NCBI GenBank assembly: GCA_013824165.1
Contig: PNNH01000050.1
Span: 1-40,206 of the forward strand
Source of the DNA: Methylibium sp.
GTDB taxonomy: Bacteria; Pseudomonadota; Gammaproteobacteria; Burkholderiales; Burkholderiaceae_C
Direction of reading: 5' to 3'
DNA length: 40,206 nt
Shown here: positions 20,202-26,959 of the stretch, piece by piece
Layout of the letters: every line of letters begins with the position of its first letter
Position numbering within the stretch: position 1 is the stretch's first letter
Notes under the pieces: generated by a model
Seen by the model: only the letters and a program-made list of their open reading frames with translations
Databases searched by the model: none
What the model was told of the DNA's origin: nothing
Position numbers and translations under genes: made by a program

Positions 20202-21197
20202 GTGCACGCTGCTTCTGCCTCGTCCCCCGCCCCAGTTGCCGAGGTCCTCGCGAGACTCGCAGAAGAAATGCGCGAGGTTGATACCGTCATCGCCAGACGC
20301 CTCAGCTCCGACGTCGCGCTGATCAACCAGATCGCCGGCTACATCGTCCATGCCGGCGGCAAGCGGATGCGCCCCAAGCTGGTTCTCCTCTTCGCCAACG
20401 CGCTCCAGCACACCAGCCCGGATCGCTTCGAGCTAGCTGCAGTTGTGGAGTTCATTCACACCGCCACACTGCTGCACGACGACGTCGTTGATGAGTCCTC
20501 GATGCGGCGCGGCAAGAAGACCGCCAACGCACTGTTCGGAAATGCGGCCAGCGTACTTGTCGGCGACTTCCTGTATTCCCGAGCGTTCCAGATGATGGTC
20601 TCGGTGAATCAGATGCGCGTCCTTGAGGTGCTCGCCGACGCGACCAATGTCATCGCCGAAGGCGAGGTTCTGCAGTTGATGAACATGCACGACCCCGACA
20701 TTTCGGTGGAGAGTTACCTGCGCGTCATCCGCTTCAAAACGGCCAAGTTGTTCGAAGCGAGCGCCCGTCTGGGCGCCGTGCTGGCCCAGAGCAACGCGGC
20801 CATCGAAGAAGCCTGCGCCGCTTACGGCCGCGCTCTTGGCACGGCCTTCCAACTGATCGACGATGTACTCGACTACGAGGGCGATCCCGCCGCACTCGGC
20901 AAGAACGTCGGAGACGACCTGAGGGAAGGCAAACCGACGCTGCCGCTACTAATTGCCATGGAGCGCAGCTCTCAGGACGAGCGGGATTTGATCCGCCATG
21001 CCATTGAACACGGCGAAGTTGAGCGTTTGAACGAAATCGTGCAAATCGTGCGCAAAACCGGCGCGCTGGACGCCACGCGCGAAGCAGCCCGCGCCGAAGC
21101 CGCCCAGGCCCGCGACGCACTAAATTTGCTGCCACCTTCAATTTGGCGCGAAGCTCTGCTAGAATTTTGTGCTCAGTCGGTTGAGCGCTCTTTCTGA
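20202..21197 (+). CDS. ispB: Polyprenyl (octaprenyl) diphosphate synthase
   Basis: Long-chain trans-prenyl transferase that makes the ubiquinone side chain. 331 aa from a GTG at 20202, chosen because the sequence just after it (APVAEVLARLAEEM) matches the usual N-terminus; E. coli IspB has 323 residues. The frame is open far upstream, but that part overlaps rplU on the other strand and lacks family character. The two Asp-rich motifs are LLHDDVVDES and LIDDVLDYEG; GGKRMRPKLVLL and GEVLQLMN are also present. tRNA-Pro follows 60 bases downstream and may be read through from ispB. Confidence 0.95.
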   Translation: MHAASASSPAPVAEVLARLAEEMREVDTVIARRLSSDVALINQIAGYIVHAGGKRMRPKLVLLFANALQHTSPDRFELAAVVEFIHTATLLHDDVVDESSMRRGKKTANALFGNAASVLVGDFLYSRAFQMMVSVNQMRVLEVLADATNVIAEGEVLQLMNMHDPDISVESYLRVIRFKTAKLFEASARLGAVLAQSNAAIEEACAAYGRALGTAFQLIDDVLDYEGDPAALGKNVGDDLREGKPTLPLLIAMERSSQDERDLIRHAIEHGEVERLNEIVQIVRKTGALDATREAARAEAAQARDALNLLPPSIWREALLEFCAQSVERSF

Positions 21198-21257
21198 GCA
21201 CTTAACAATCGACTCAAGACTGCGACGATTTGACCGCGTCAAATCACAGCTCGCAAT

Positions 21258-21334
21258 CGGGGTGTAGCTTAGCCTGGTAGAGCGCTACGTTCGGGACGTA
21301 GAGGCCGGAGGTTCGAATCCTCTCACCCCGACCA
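21258..21334 (+). tRNA. tRNA-Pro (anticodon CGG)
   Basis: 77-nt cloverleaf with encoded CCA. The acceptor CGGGGTG pairs with CACCCCG; the anticodon stem is CTACG/CGTAG with loop TTCGGGA (CGG); the T arm is GGAGG/CCTCT around TTCGAAT. The upstream gap holds a TTTGAC/GTCAAA inverted repeat (21229-21243). A TAGAAT at 21160-21165 inside the ispB end is one possible -10. An accessory module begins right after the CCA. Confidence 0.96.
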
Positions 21335-21344
21335 GAATTTCCTT

Positions 21345-21413
21345 ATCTGACAAGCATTTAGCGAAGAAAATCGCTAAAGCAGCGAAGTCAGATTTGCCGC
21401 CGATGCGGCAAAT
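21345..21413. repeat. Nested inverted repeats directly 3' of tRNA-Pro
   Basis: Outer arms ATCTGAC (21345-21351) and GTCAGAT (21387-21393) enclose inner arms TTTAGCGA (21357-21364) and TCGCTAAA (21371-21378). A second perfect palindrome follows at once: ATTTGCCGC (21392-21400), spacer CGAT, GCGGCAAAT (21405-21413). None is followed by a T-run, so these are not ordinary terminators. They could form cruciforms or serve as recombinase or regulator binding sites. Confidence 0.65.
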
Positions 21414-21426
21414 TTGTGGCAGCAGA
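21401..21426 (+). repeat. Left copy of the 26-bp direct repeat bounding the hipBA module
   Basis: Matches 24190-24215 at 22 of 26 positions; both begin CGATGCGGCAA and end GGCAGCAGA. An inner 17-mer (21404-21420) also matches 24174-24190 at 16 of 17 positions. A possible attachment-site remnant. Confidence 0.5.
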
Positions 21427-21475
21427 GCCTGCCAGCCGCAAAAATTTTGGGCGTGGCTAAACGCCAGGGCTACAG

Positions 21476-21499
21476 GAGTCTCCTACTTATCGGAGACTC
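21476..21499 (+). promoter_or_regulatory. Hairpin sequestering the Shine-Dalgarno of the following GTG frame
   Basis: GAGTCTCC (21476-21483) and GGAGACTC (21492-21499) form a perfect 8-base inverted repeat with an 8-base loop. The right arm contains GGAG, the only ribosome-binding sequence before the GTG at 21503, so folding would block initiation. It could instead be a DNA operator. Confidence 0.5.
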
Positions 21500-21502
21500 A
21501 AA

Positions 21503-22280
21503 GTGGCCACCATCCTCAATTGTTCCCCCCTCGTCGTTACCGTCTCTCGCAAGCCCGAGCTGCGTCGCGAGTTCCGCTACGACCGCCTCGACGACGCCGA
21601 GCAGTACATGCGCGAGCTCGTCGCCGGCACCCGTGCCTGGTATCGAACGCCCGCAGTACAACAACGAACGCGACCGCCGCTTGCGTGACAACGAGGAGGA
21701 GCTTCTGGTTGCTGAGGCGCGCCGTGAAGACACGAAGACGGCCGTCAAGGAGCGAGTCGAGTTCCTTCTGCGGCTCGAATTCGGTTGGACCGAGTTCTCC
21801 AGCCTGAGCGCGGAGAAAAAGGTCTTCGCGGCCCGGCGCAAAGCGCTGCGTCCCGTAGCGGCGCAATATGTTGAGCACGAGCGCGAGCAAGGGCGTCCAT
21901 CTGAGCTTTCTTATATCAGCATGTCGGACGCCCTCGAATCCCATCAGCCCTTTCAGCCCGTGTTCAAAGCAGATGCTGCCGCCCTGCTCCGAGTCTGCGA
22001 GCGAACCATCGACAACTACATTCAGAGCGAACTGCTGCCCAAACCCGCGCGATTCGGTCATCGCGAGATGTGCTTCCCCGACGTCTTCTATGGGCACTTG
22101 AGCGCCGCTCTGCTGAACACTGGCCCTGGTGGTCGGGCCGCTTCCAAAGTACGGCCTGGCAACAACGACGCAAGCCGTGAGCCCCTTGCAGTACCCACTT
22201 CGCCTGGTCGCGATGCGCCGACCAAACAAGGCCGGGCCGCCAGACTGCAAGCGCTGAATCAGGGAAGCTTTACGGCTTAG
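21503..22280 (+). pseudogene. Frameshifted gene: integrase-N-terminus-like start joined to an HTH end
   Basis: From a GTG at 21503 (GGAG seven bases upstream) one frame runs to a TGA at 21686-21688. It encodes SRKPELRREFRYDRLDDAEQ, which resembles the start of tyrosine recombinases common in Burkholderiales. The coherent protein then continues in the next frame from about base 21640 to 22280: a charged region rich in Arg and Glu, then an AlpA/MerR-like HTH. A single one-base indel between about 21635 and 21690 would join both into a product of roughly 258 aa. No catalytic integrase domain (R...HxxR...Y) is visible, so even the repaired gene would not be a full integrase. It is the first gene after tRNA-Pro. 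Sequencing error, decay or programmed frameshifting cannot be told apart here. Confidence 0.5.
21921..22280 (+). CDS. Possible AlpA-like HTH DNA-binding protein (3' part of the frameshifted gene)
   Basis: If the upstream frame is broken, the first ATG in the open frame is at 21921 and gives 119 aa. Residues about 12-60 (FKADAAALLRVCERTIDNYI, then LLPKPARFGHREMCFPDVF) have the layout of an AlpA/MerR-type winged HTH: recognition helix, PxP turn, then RFG and a final helix, as in excisionases and prophage regulators. The C-terminal 55 residues are low-complexity Arg/Ala/Pro and probably disordered. There is no strong Shine-Dalgarno before this ATG. It may regulate the adjacent inverted repeats or the hipBA promoter; that is a guess from position. 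Confidence 0.4.
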   Translation: MSDALESHQPFQPVFKADAAALLRVCERTIDNYIQSELLPKPARFGHREMCFPDVFYGHLSAALLNTGPGGRAASKVRPGNNDASREPLAVPTSPGRDAPTKQGRAARLQALNQGSFTA

Positions 22281-22372
22281 CGCGACGGCGTGTCAGCCGC
22301 AGCAGCAAGACATTGAGGCACATTGCCTCGTATCTGGCGAACTACAGCTCAACTTCCGAACTTACGGGAAGA

Positions 22373-22467
22373 TAGCGCGATAACAGATATTTCTCATTTA
22401 TCTCAATTTAAGATATTTGCAATTTATCTGAATTTGAGATATTGTCAAAATATCCGCATACCAGATA
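22373..22467 (+). promoter_or_regulatory. Array of four HipB-type operators at 26-bp spacing
   Basis: Three 17-bp palindromic sites: TATCTCAATTTAAGATA (22399-22415), TATCTGAATTTGAGATA (22425-22441) and TATCCGCATACCAGATA (22451-22467). A degenerate fourth with only the right half intact lies at 22373-22389. All start exactly 26 bases apart. The consensus TATCT-N7-AGATA resembles the E. coli HipB operator TATCC-N8-GGATA but is one base shorter. They cover the promoter and leader of hipBA. Confidence 0.75.
22417..22445 (+). promoter_or_regulatory. Candidate hipBA promoter
   Basis: TTGCAA (22417-22422) and TATTGT (22440-22445) with 17 bases between; initiation near 22452 gives a leader of about 21 bases. 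The spacer and -10 overlap the second full operator and the leader is the third operator, so HipB binding should repress. No clear Shine-Dalgarno precedes the hipB ATG. Confidence 0.45.
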
Positions 22468-22472
22468 CATTC

Positions 22473-22733
22473 ATGACCATCGCCCAACAGCCTCTGACGA
22501 CGACCCTGCAGCTGGGTAGGCTGCTGAACTCGGCACGCAAAGCCAAAGGACTCTCGCAGAGTGACCTGGCCGCCAAGGTCGGCGTGGGCCAAAGCCGTGT
22601 CTCTCACCTCGAGCAACACGCTGAGGAAATGAGCGTAGCTCAGCTGATGGCATGGTGCGCTGCACTTGGCCTCGAAGTCAGCATTGGGCAGCGAGACACC
22701 TCAGCGACCTCCGACTCGTCTTCGGTGTGGTGA
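22473..22733 (+). CDS. hipB: HipB-type antitoxin and autorepressor
   Basis: 86-aa Xre-family HTH protein from the ATG at 22473. The HTH spans about residues 18-62 (LNSARKAKGLSQSDLAAKVG, then VGQSRVSHLEQ) and is followed by a short strand region (LMAWCAALGLEVSIGQR) typical of HipB. The Ser-rich C-terminal tail (DTSATSDSSSVW) ends in a tryptophan, as in E. coli HipB, where the tail is unstructured and a degradation signal. It overlaps hipA by one base (TGATG), so antitoxin and toxin are coupled. It is preceded by four operator-like sites. Confidence 0.9.
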   Translation: MTIAQQPLTTTLQLGRLLNSARKAKGLSQSDLAAKVGVGQSRVSHLEQHAEEMSVAQLMAWCAALGLEVSIGQRDTSATSDSSSVW

Positions 22734-24073
22734 TGGGGCGCAAATCACATCGCCGAGCTCTCTCCATCTGGACGAACGGCGTACGGGTCGGCACGTGGGC
22801 CATGCCCGCACGAGGCGAGATGGAGTTGCAGTACGACGCAGCCTGGATGAGTTCGCCAGTCGGCCGACCTCTGTCCTTGTCACTGCCCTTCCAGTTCGGC
22901 AACCTGTCCCACAAAGGCGCCGCGGTTCACAACTTCTTCGACAACCTGCTGCCGGACAGCGATGCCATCCGCAAGCGCATTGCGACACGCTTCAAAACAG
23001 GCTCCATCGAAGCCTTCGACCTGCTCGAGGCGATTGGTCGAGACTGCGCCGGTGCCGTGCAGCTTCTTGCGGAAGATGGAACACCGGAGGGCTACGACAA
23101 GGTGGAGGGCACACCGCTGTCCGACGAGGAGGTCGAGCGGCATCTGCTGAACACCGTGAGCGACGAGAAGTTCAACGCGGGTCACGATGCTGAAGACGAC
23201 TTCAGGATTTCGCTTGCGGGCGCGCAGGAGAAGGATGCGTTCCTACGTTGGGACGGCCAGTGGCTGCGCCCGCACGGCGCCACGCCAACGACGCACATCT
23301 TCAAGTTGCCCCTCGGTTTTGTCGGAGGACGCCAGGCCGACTTCCGAACCTCGGTCGATAACGAGTGGCTGTGCCTGCGCATCCTACGGGCCTACGGCCT
23401 CGACACCGCTGAGGCCAGCATCGGAACGTTCGGCAAGCAACGCGTTCTGGTGGTCGAACGCTTCGACCGCCGCGAGCATCCAGAGGGCGGCTGGCTGCTG
23501 CGCCTGCCGCAGGAGGACTTCTGCCAGGCACTCGGCGTCTCACCGCTCATCAAGTACGAGAACCAGGGCGGTCCCGGCCTAGTCCAGTTGTTCGACATCC
23601 TGCGGCAGTCGGTTCGCCCGGAGGACCAGGCCGCCCTGCTGAGCTCGCAAATCCTCTTCTGGCTGCTGCGTGCGCCGGACGGCCATGCAAAGAACTTCAG
23701 CATCCACTTGCTGCCGGGCGGACGCTTTCAGCTGACCAAGTTCTACGACGTGATGTCCGCCTACCCGGTCCTCGGCGAAGGCCCGAACCGTTGGTCCGAG
23801 TACGAATTGAAGCTGGCGATGGCGCTGCACGGTAAGAGCAAACACTACAACGTGAGAAGCATCCAGCGCCGGCACTTCAACAGCACCGCACGCAAGGTCG
23901 GATACGGAGACAGCGCGGAGCCGCTCATCCAGAACATCCTAGAACGCACACCCGCTGTCATCGCCGAGGTGCGCAACGCACTGCCTCCGGACTTCAATCA
24001 ACCCGTCGCCGACGCCATCCTCAATGGTCTGCAAGCAGCAGCACAACGACTGGCAGAGATGCCGGCTAACTGA
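22733..24073 (+). CDS. hipA: HipA-type serine/threonine kinase toxin
   Basis: 446 aa, close to the 440 of E. coli HipA, which phosphorylates GltX and induces persistence. The start ATG at 22733 shares its A with the hipB stop. The N-terminal HipA subdomain (1-110) includes LPFQFGNLSHKGAAVHNFFD and NLLPDS. The nucleotide loop DFRISLAGAQEKDAF keeps the autophosphorylation serine (S160, equivalent to S150). K191 lies in IFKLP and VERFDR is intact. The catalytic Asp is D316 in PDGHAKNFSIH and the metal Asp is D339 in FYDVMSAYP. All kinase residues are intact, so the toxin is probably active. It lies on a module bounded by direct repeats next to tRNA-Pro. Confidence 0.95.
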   Translation: MGRKSHRRALSIWTNGVRVGTWAMPARGEMELQYDAAWMSSPVGRPLSLSLPFQFGNLSHKGAAVHNFFDNLLPDSDAIRKRIATRFKTGSIEAFDLLEAIGRDCAGAVQLLAEDGTPEGYDKVEGTPLSDEEVERHLLNTVSDEKFNAGHDAEDDFRISLAGAQEKDAFLRWDGQWLRPHGATPTTHIFKLPLGFVGGRQADFRTSVDNEWLCLRILRAYGLDTAEASIGTFGKQRVLVVERFDRREHPEGGWLLRLPQEDFCQALGVSPLIKYENQGGPGLVQLFDILRQSVRPEDQAALLSSQILFWLLRAPDGHAKNFSIHLLPGGRFQLTKFYDVMSAYPVLGEGPNRWSEYELKLAMALHGKSKHYNVRSIQRRHFNSTARKVGYGDSAEPLIQNILERTPAVIAEVRNALPPDFNQPVADAILNGLQAAAQRLAEMPAN

Positions 24074-24189
24074 GGCACACACCCGATGCGCCTGCCCTCA
24101 AAACTAACTGCCGAATCGCCCCCGAAGAAGGGGTCTCGAGCCGCCTCAAAAGCTTACTTTTCGGGGTCCTCCGTGCGGCAAATTTGCGG

Positions 24190-24215
24190 CGATGCGGCAA
24201 TCTCGCGGCAGCAGA
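24190..24215 (+). repeat. Right copy of the 26-bp direct repeat bounding the hipBA module
   Basis: 22 of 26 bases match 21401-21426. The immediately preceding 24174-24190 is a 16/17 match to 21404-21420, so the right end carries a partial tandem of the same unit. Confidence 0.5.
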
Positions 24216-24273
24216 AAACCTCAGGAAACCGCACGAAGCCGACCAATTTGCCCTTGCGTGAGCTCGGGTGACA

Positions 24274-24303
24274 AAGCCCCGGACTTACGGGGCTTCGTCG
24301 TTT
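24274..24303 (+). terminator. Possible terminator at the right edge of the hipBA module
   Basis: Stem AAGCCCCG / CGGGGCTT (24274-24295) with a 6-base loop, followed by CGTCGTTT. The stem is good and the T-tail poor. It would stop hipA transcripts before the fccAB region. Confidence 0.5.
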
Positions 24304-24636
24304 CTGGTGTCACGGCTGCTCTGTCAGCCGCATCAAGCACCCAAAGAATCCGCGCTTCGATTCAAACATCGCGACTCGAGACTCGAAGTCGAAGCGTTTT
24401 GCCGGGAACCATCACGGCAATGCGATGCAGCGTGCCGTGCCTCTGCAAAGCTCCACGTCAGCCCACCCTGGCCAAATGACGCAAGGACGCAACCAAAGCG
24501 CTACTGGTTTGCCCCGAAGTGCCGCAGCTGCGTAAAGCTCCACAGCAGGAACAGGGCTAAAGTCGAAAGCGCAAGTAGAGACGTCGACGAGCACGCCATC
24601 GCCTCGGCATCAAGCCATTCAACGAACGGAGACACC

Positions 24637-24945
24637 ATGACCAAACTGCAACTGCTCATCCCCTTGGGCCTCGCCCTGGCTACATCCTGGAGTCAAGCTC
24701 AAGATGTGCATCTGGCCCGCAACTTGGCCGCAACTTGCGCCAACTGCCATGGCACGAACGGCGTGGCTGTTGGCGAGATGAAGACATTGGCCGGCCGCCC
24801 TGCGGCTGAGCTGATTCAGATGGTCAAGGAATACAAGGCTGGCTCGCGCCCGGCGACGATCATGCATCAGATCGCCAAAGGCTACACCGACGAGCAGATC
24901 CGCTTGGTCGCTGAGTTCTTCGCGGCCCAACCCACCAAGAAGTAA
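24637..24945 (+). CDS. fccA: Monoheme c-type cytochrome subunit of sulfide dehydrogenase
   Basis: 102 aa from the ATG at 24637 with GGAGA upstream. A signal peptide covers residues 1-21 (LLIPLGLALATSWSQA). The mature protein carries one haem site, CANCH at 34-38, followed by GTNGVA; a C-terminal helix matches class I cytochromes c. This is the length and layout of the small cytochrome subunit of flavocytochrome c. It takes electrons from the FAD subunit encoded 14 bases downstream and passes them to a soluble cytochrome in the periplasm. The assignment depends on that neighbour. Confidence 0.88.
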   Translation: MTKLQLLIPLGLALATSWSQAQDVHLARNLAATCANCHGTNGVAVGEMKTLAGRPAAELIQMVKEYKAGSRPATIMHQIAKGYTDEQIRLVAEFFAAQPTKK

Positions 24946-24959
24946 TCCAGGAGACCGCA

Positions 24960-26243
24960 ATGACTCAAGAACAAGGACTGAATCGTCGTCGCCTGCTTGC
25001 AGCCGGCGCTTTGCTTGCCACGGCCGGACTGAGCGGCTGCGCCAGCACAGCGAGCGGGCCATCCATCGGGCGCGTCATTGTCATCGGCGGCGGCTTTGGT
25101 GGCGCTACGGCAGCGCGTTATCTGAAGCTGTGGGGCGGCAATGTCGACGTGACCCTGGTGGAGCGCAATCCGAACTTCATTTCCTGCCCCATCTCTAATC
25201 TTGTGCTCGGTGGGCACAAGCAGATGGGCGACATCACGCGTGGCTACGAAGGCTTGAAGGCACTCGGCATCAAGGTTGTGCAAGGTGACGTCCGAGCGAT
25301 CGATGCCGTAGGAAAGAAGGTTCGCCTGGCCGACGGCAGCGATTTACCCTTCGACCGCGTGATTGTTTCGCCGGGCATCGACTTCATGGTCGAGCAGGTG
25401 GGCGGCTTGCAGGCAGCGCTGGATGCTGGCCAAGTTCAGCACAGCTGGAAGGCGGGGCCGCAGACCGTGGCGCTGCGTCGACAACTCGAGGCGATGCCGG
25501 ATGGCGGCGTCTTTGCGATGAGCATTCCCAAGGTGCCGTATCGCTGCCCGCCAGGACCCTACGAGCGGGCCTGCATGGTCGCCAGCTACCTGAAACAGCA
25601 CAAGCCCAAGTCCAAGGTGCTGGTGCTGGACGCGAATGCCGAGATTCAGTCGAAGAAGGCCTTGTTCGAACGCGCCTTCAAGCAACACTATGACGGCCTG
25701 CTGGAATACCGCCCCAATGCGGAGATCAAGGAAGTCGCCAACGGCGGGCGTCTCGCCAAGCTCGAATTCGAGGACATCAAGGCGGATGTGTTGAACGTGA
25801 TTCCGCCGCAACGGGCTGCGGACCTGGCTGTCTCAGCAGGCCTGGTGAACATCAACAACCGCTGGGCCGGCGTGAACTGGCTGACGATGGAGTCGACCGC
25901 TGTCCCTGGCGTTCATGTGCTGGGTGATGCCACCTTCCCGGCTCCAGCCATGCCCAAGTCCGGCCACATGGCCAACCAGCATGCGAAAGTGGCTGCTGCC
26001 GCGATCATCCAGCTGCTGAAGGGCGAAGCGGTGAACACCACACCCGTCGTGATGAACACCTGCTACAGCTTCGTCACGGCCCGTGATGTGGTGCATGTGG
26101 CATCCGTGCACCAGTACGACGCGGCCGACAAGACCTTTAAAGCCGTGCCGGGCTCGGGTGGCGTTTCAGCGGGCGCCAACCAATTGGAAGGTGGCTACGC
26201 CCTGTCCTGGGCGCAAAACATCTGGTCGGACATGCTGGGCTGA
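24960..26243 (+). CDS. fccB: Flavocytochrome c sulfide dehydrogenase, FAD subunit
   Basis: Oxidises sulfide to sulfur or polysulfide in the periplasm. 427 aa. The N-terminus NRRRLLAAGALLATAGLSGC has both a twin-arginine motif (9-11) and a lipobox (C27), so it may be exported folded and possibly lipid-anchored. The Rossmann FAD site is VIGGGFGGATAARY (42-55). Family cysteines occur in FISCPISNL (C76) and YRCPPGPYERA (C196), and NTCYSF lies in the C-terminal FCSD-specific flavin-binding domain. DATFPAPAMPKSGHMANQHA closes the FAD site. It is translated with fccA and followed by a strong terminator. SoxF-like paralogues share this architecture; no sox genes are seen here. Confidence 0.93.
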   Translation: MTQEQGLNRRRLLAAGALLATAGLSGCASTASGPSIGRVIVIGGGFGGATAARYLKLWGGNVDVTLVERNPNFISCPISNLVLGGHKQMGDITRGYEGLKALGIKVVQGDVRAIDAVGKKVRLADGSDLPFDRVIVSPGIDFMVEQVGGLQAALDAGQVQHSWKAGPQTVALRRQLEAMPDGGVFAMSIPKVPYRCPPGPYERACMVASYLKQHKPKSKVLVLDANAEIQSKKALFERAFKQHYDGLLEYRPNAEIKEVANGGRLAKLEFEDIKADVLNVIPPQRAADLAVSAGLVNINNRWAGVNWLTMESTAVPGVHVLGDATFPAPAMPKSGHMANQHAKVAAAAIIQLLKGEAVNTTPVVMNTCYSFVTARDVVHVASVHQYDAADKTFKAVPGSGGVSAGANQLEGGYALSWAQNIWSDMLG

Positions 26244-26269
26244 GAGCGAGCGCCGCCGAACAGCGCGTG

Positions 26270-26351
26270 GCTGCCCGATATTCGGGCAGCCGTCTCGCGG
26301 GATGGGGCGTAGAAGTATGACCAGAGGGCGGTGCACAAGCACCGCCCTTTT
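26270..26351 (+). terminator. Two hairpins after fccB, the second a strong terminator
   Basis: Hairpin 1: GCTGCCCGA / TCGGGCAGC (26270-26290), a perfect 9-base stem with a 3-base loop and no T-tail. Hairpin 2: AGGGCGGTGC / GCACCGCCCT (26325-26348), a perfect 10-base stem with a 4-base loop, followed by T residues to 26351. The second should end the fccAB transcript at the edge of the opposing cytochrome gene. Confidence 0.85.
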
Positions 26352-26959
26352 CAATTCAGGCCGCTGATGTAGGCCGACACCGCCTTGAGTTCCAATTCGC
26401 TGAGCTTGCTGGCGACACTGTGCATCACTGCGTTGTCGTTGTTGCGTTCGCGTTTATTGAACTGGCGCAGCTGTGCCTCCGTGTACTGGGCATGCTGGCC
26501 GGCCAAGCGTGGCAGTTGTTCATTGCCATAGCCTTTGCTGCCATGGCAACTGGCACATGCGGCCACCCCGGTGAATGGATTGCCGCGCACGAAGACGAAG
26601 CGGCCCACCTGGGCGAGCTCGACATCTTCGACGGAATGGGGCTGCGCCTGACGCGACGCAAAGTACTTGCCCAGCACAGTGAAGTCGCTGGCGTTCAGGC
26701 CTTCGACCATCGGCTGCATCGTGCTGCTCTTGCGCTTGCCGGTCTGGTAGTCACTGAGCTGACGCGCAAGATAGGCTGCATGCTGGCCCGCCAAGCGCGG
26801 GAAAACCGGGCTCGAGCTCTCTCCATCGGCGCCATGGCAAAGAAAGCACTTGCCCTGCACGATTTCTTCGGCACGCGCCAACTCGGCACCCGCCAAGCTT
26901 TCGGCCCATGAGATCGCTGAGAGCCCGAGCAGCGCCGCCATCGTCACAAATCGCTTCAT
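26351..26959 (-). CDS. Diheme cytochrome c4-type protein
   Basis: 202 aa from the ATG at 26959 (MKRFVTMAALLGLSAISWAE), preceded by GGGGGTGA; the ATG at 26971 would add four residues, and an open frame reaches 27151 without signal-peptide character. The signal peptide is about residues 1-19. Two cytochrome c domains carry haem sites CFLCH (38-42) and CASCH (135-139), each followed by a PRLAGQHA-type segment; this duplication is typical of cytochrome c4. It is a periplasmic electron carrier and a plausible acceptor for the convergent sulfide dehydrogenase and donor to a terminal oxidase. Confidence 0.9.
   Translation of the reverse strand: MKRFVTMAALLGLSAISWAESLAGAELARAEEIVQGKCFLCHGADGESSSPVFPRLAGQHAAYLARQLSDYQTGKRKSSTMQPMVEGLNASDFTVLGKYFASRQAQPHSVEDVELAQVGRFVFVRGNPFTGVAACASCHGSKGYGNEQLPRLAGQHAQYTEAQLRQFNKRERNNDNAVMHSVASKLSELELKAVSAYISGLN

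Larger units (their letters stand above)
24074..24636. other. Noncoding stretch between hipA and the cytochrome gene
   Basis: 563 bases with no convincing gene. It holds CCCCGAA/TTCGGGG arms (24120-24126 and 24160-24166), which compete with AAAAG/CTTTT (24148-24161), the right direct-repeat copy, the palindrome GCAAATTTGC (24178-24187), and a terminator-like hairpin at 24274-24295. AAAGCTCCAC occurs twice (from 24447 and 24534). The promoter of the fccAB pair should lie in the last 200 bases, but I cannot place it. Confidence 0.6.

Noticed and set aside
21345-21413. Terminator of tRNA-Pro
   Set aside because: The stems are not followed by a T-run on either strand, so a rho-independent terminator is unlikely.
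21258-24303. Classical tRNA-targeted genomic island with a duplicated tRNA-Pro 3' end
   Set aside because: I found no second copy of the T-arm/acceptor sequence of tRNA-Pro downstream; only the weaker 26-bp direct repeat bounds the module.
24274-24303. Integron attC-like site
   Set aside because: It is a simple 8-base hairpin without the R/L boxes or extrahelical bases of attC sites, and no integron integrase is present.
24268-24945. Longer form of the cytochrome gene beginning at 24268
   Set aside because: The extra 123 residues lack domain character and would bury the signal peptide; the ATG at 24637 has a good ribosome-binding site and starts the signal peptide directly.
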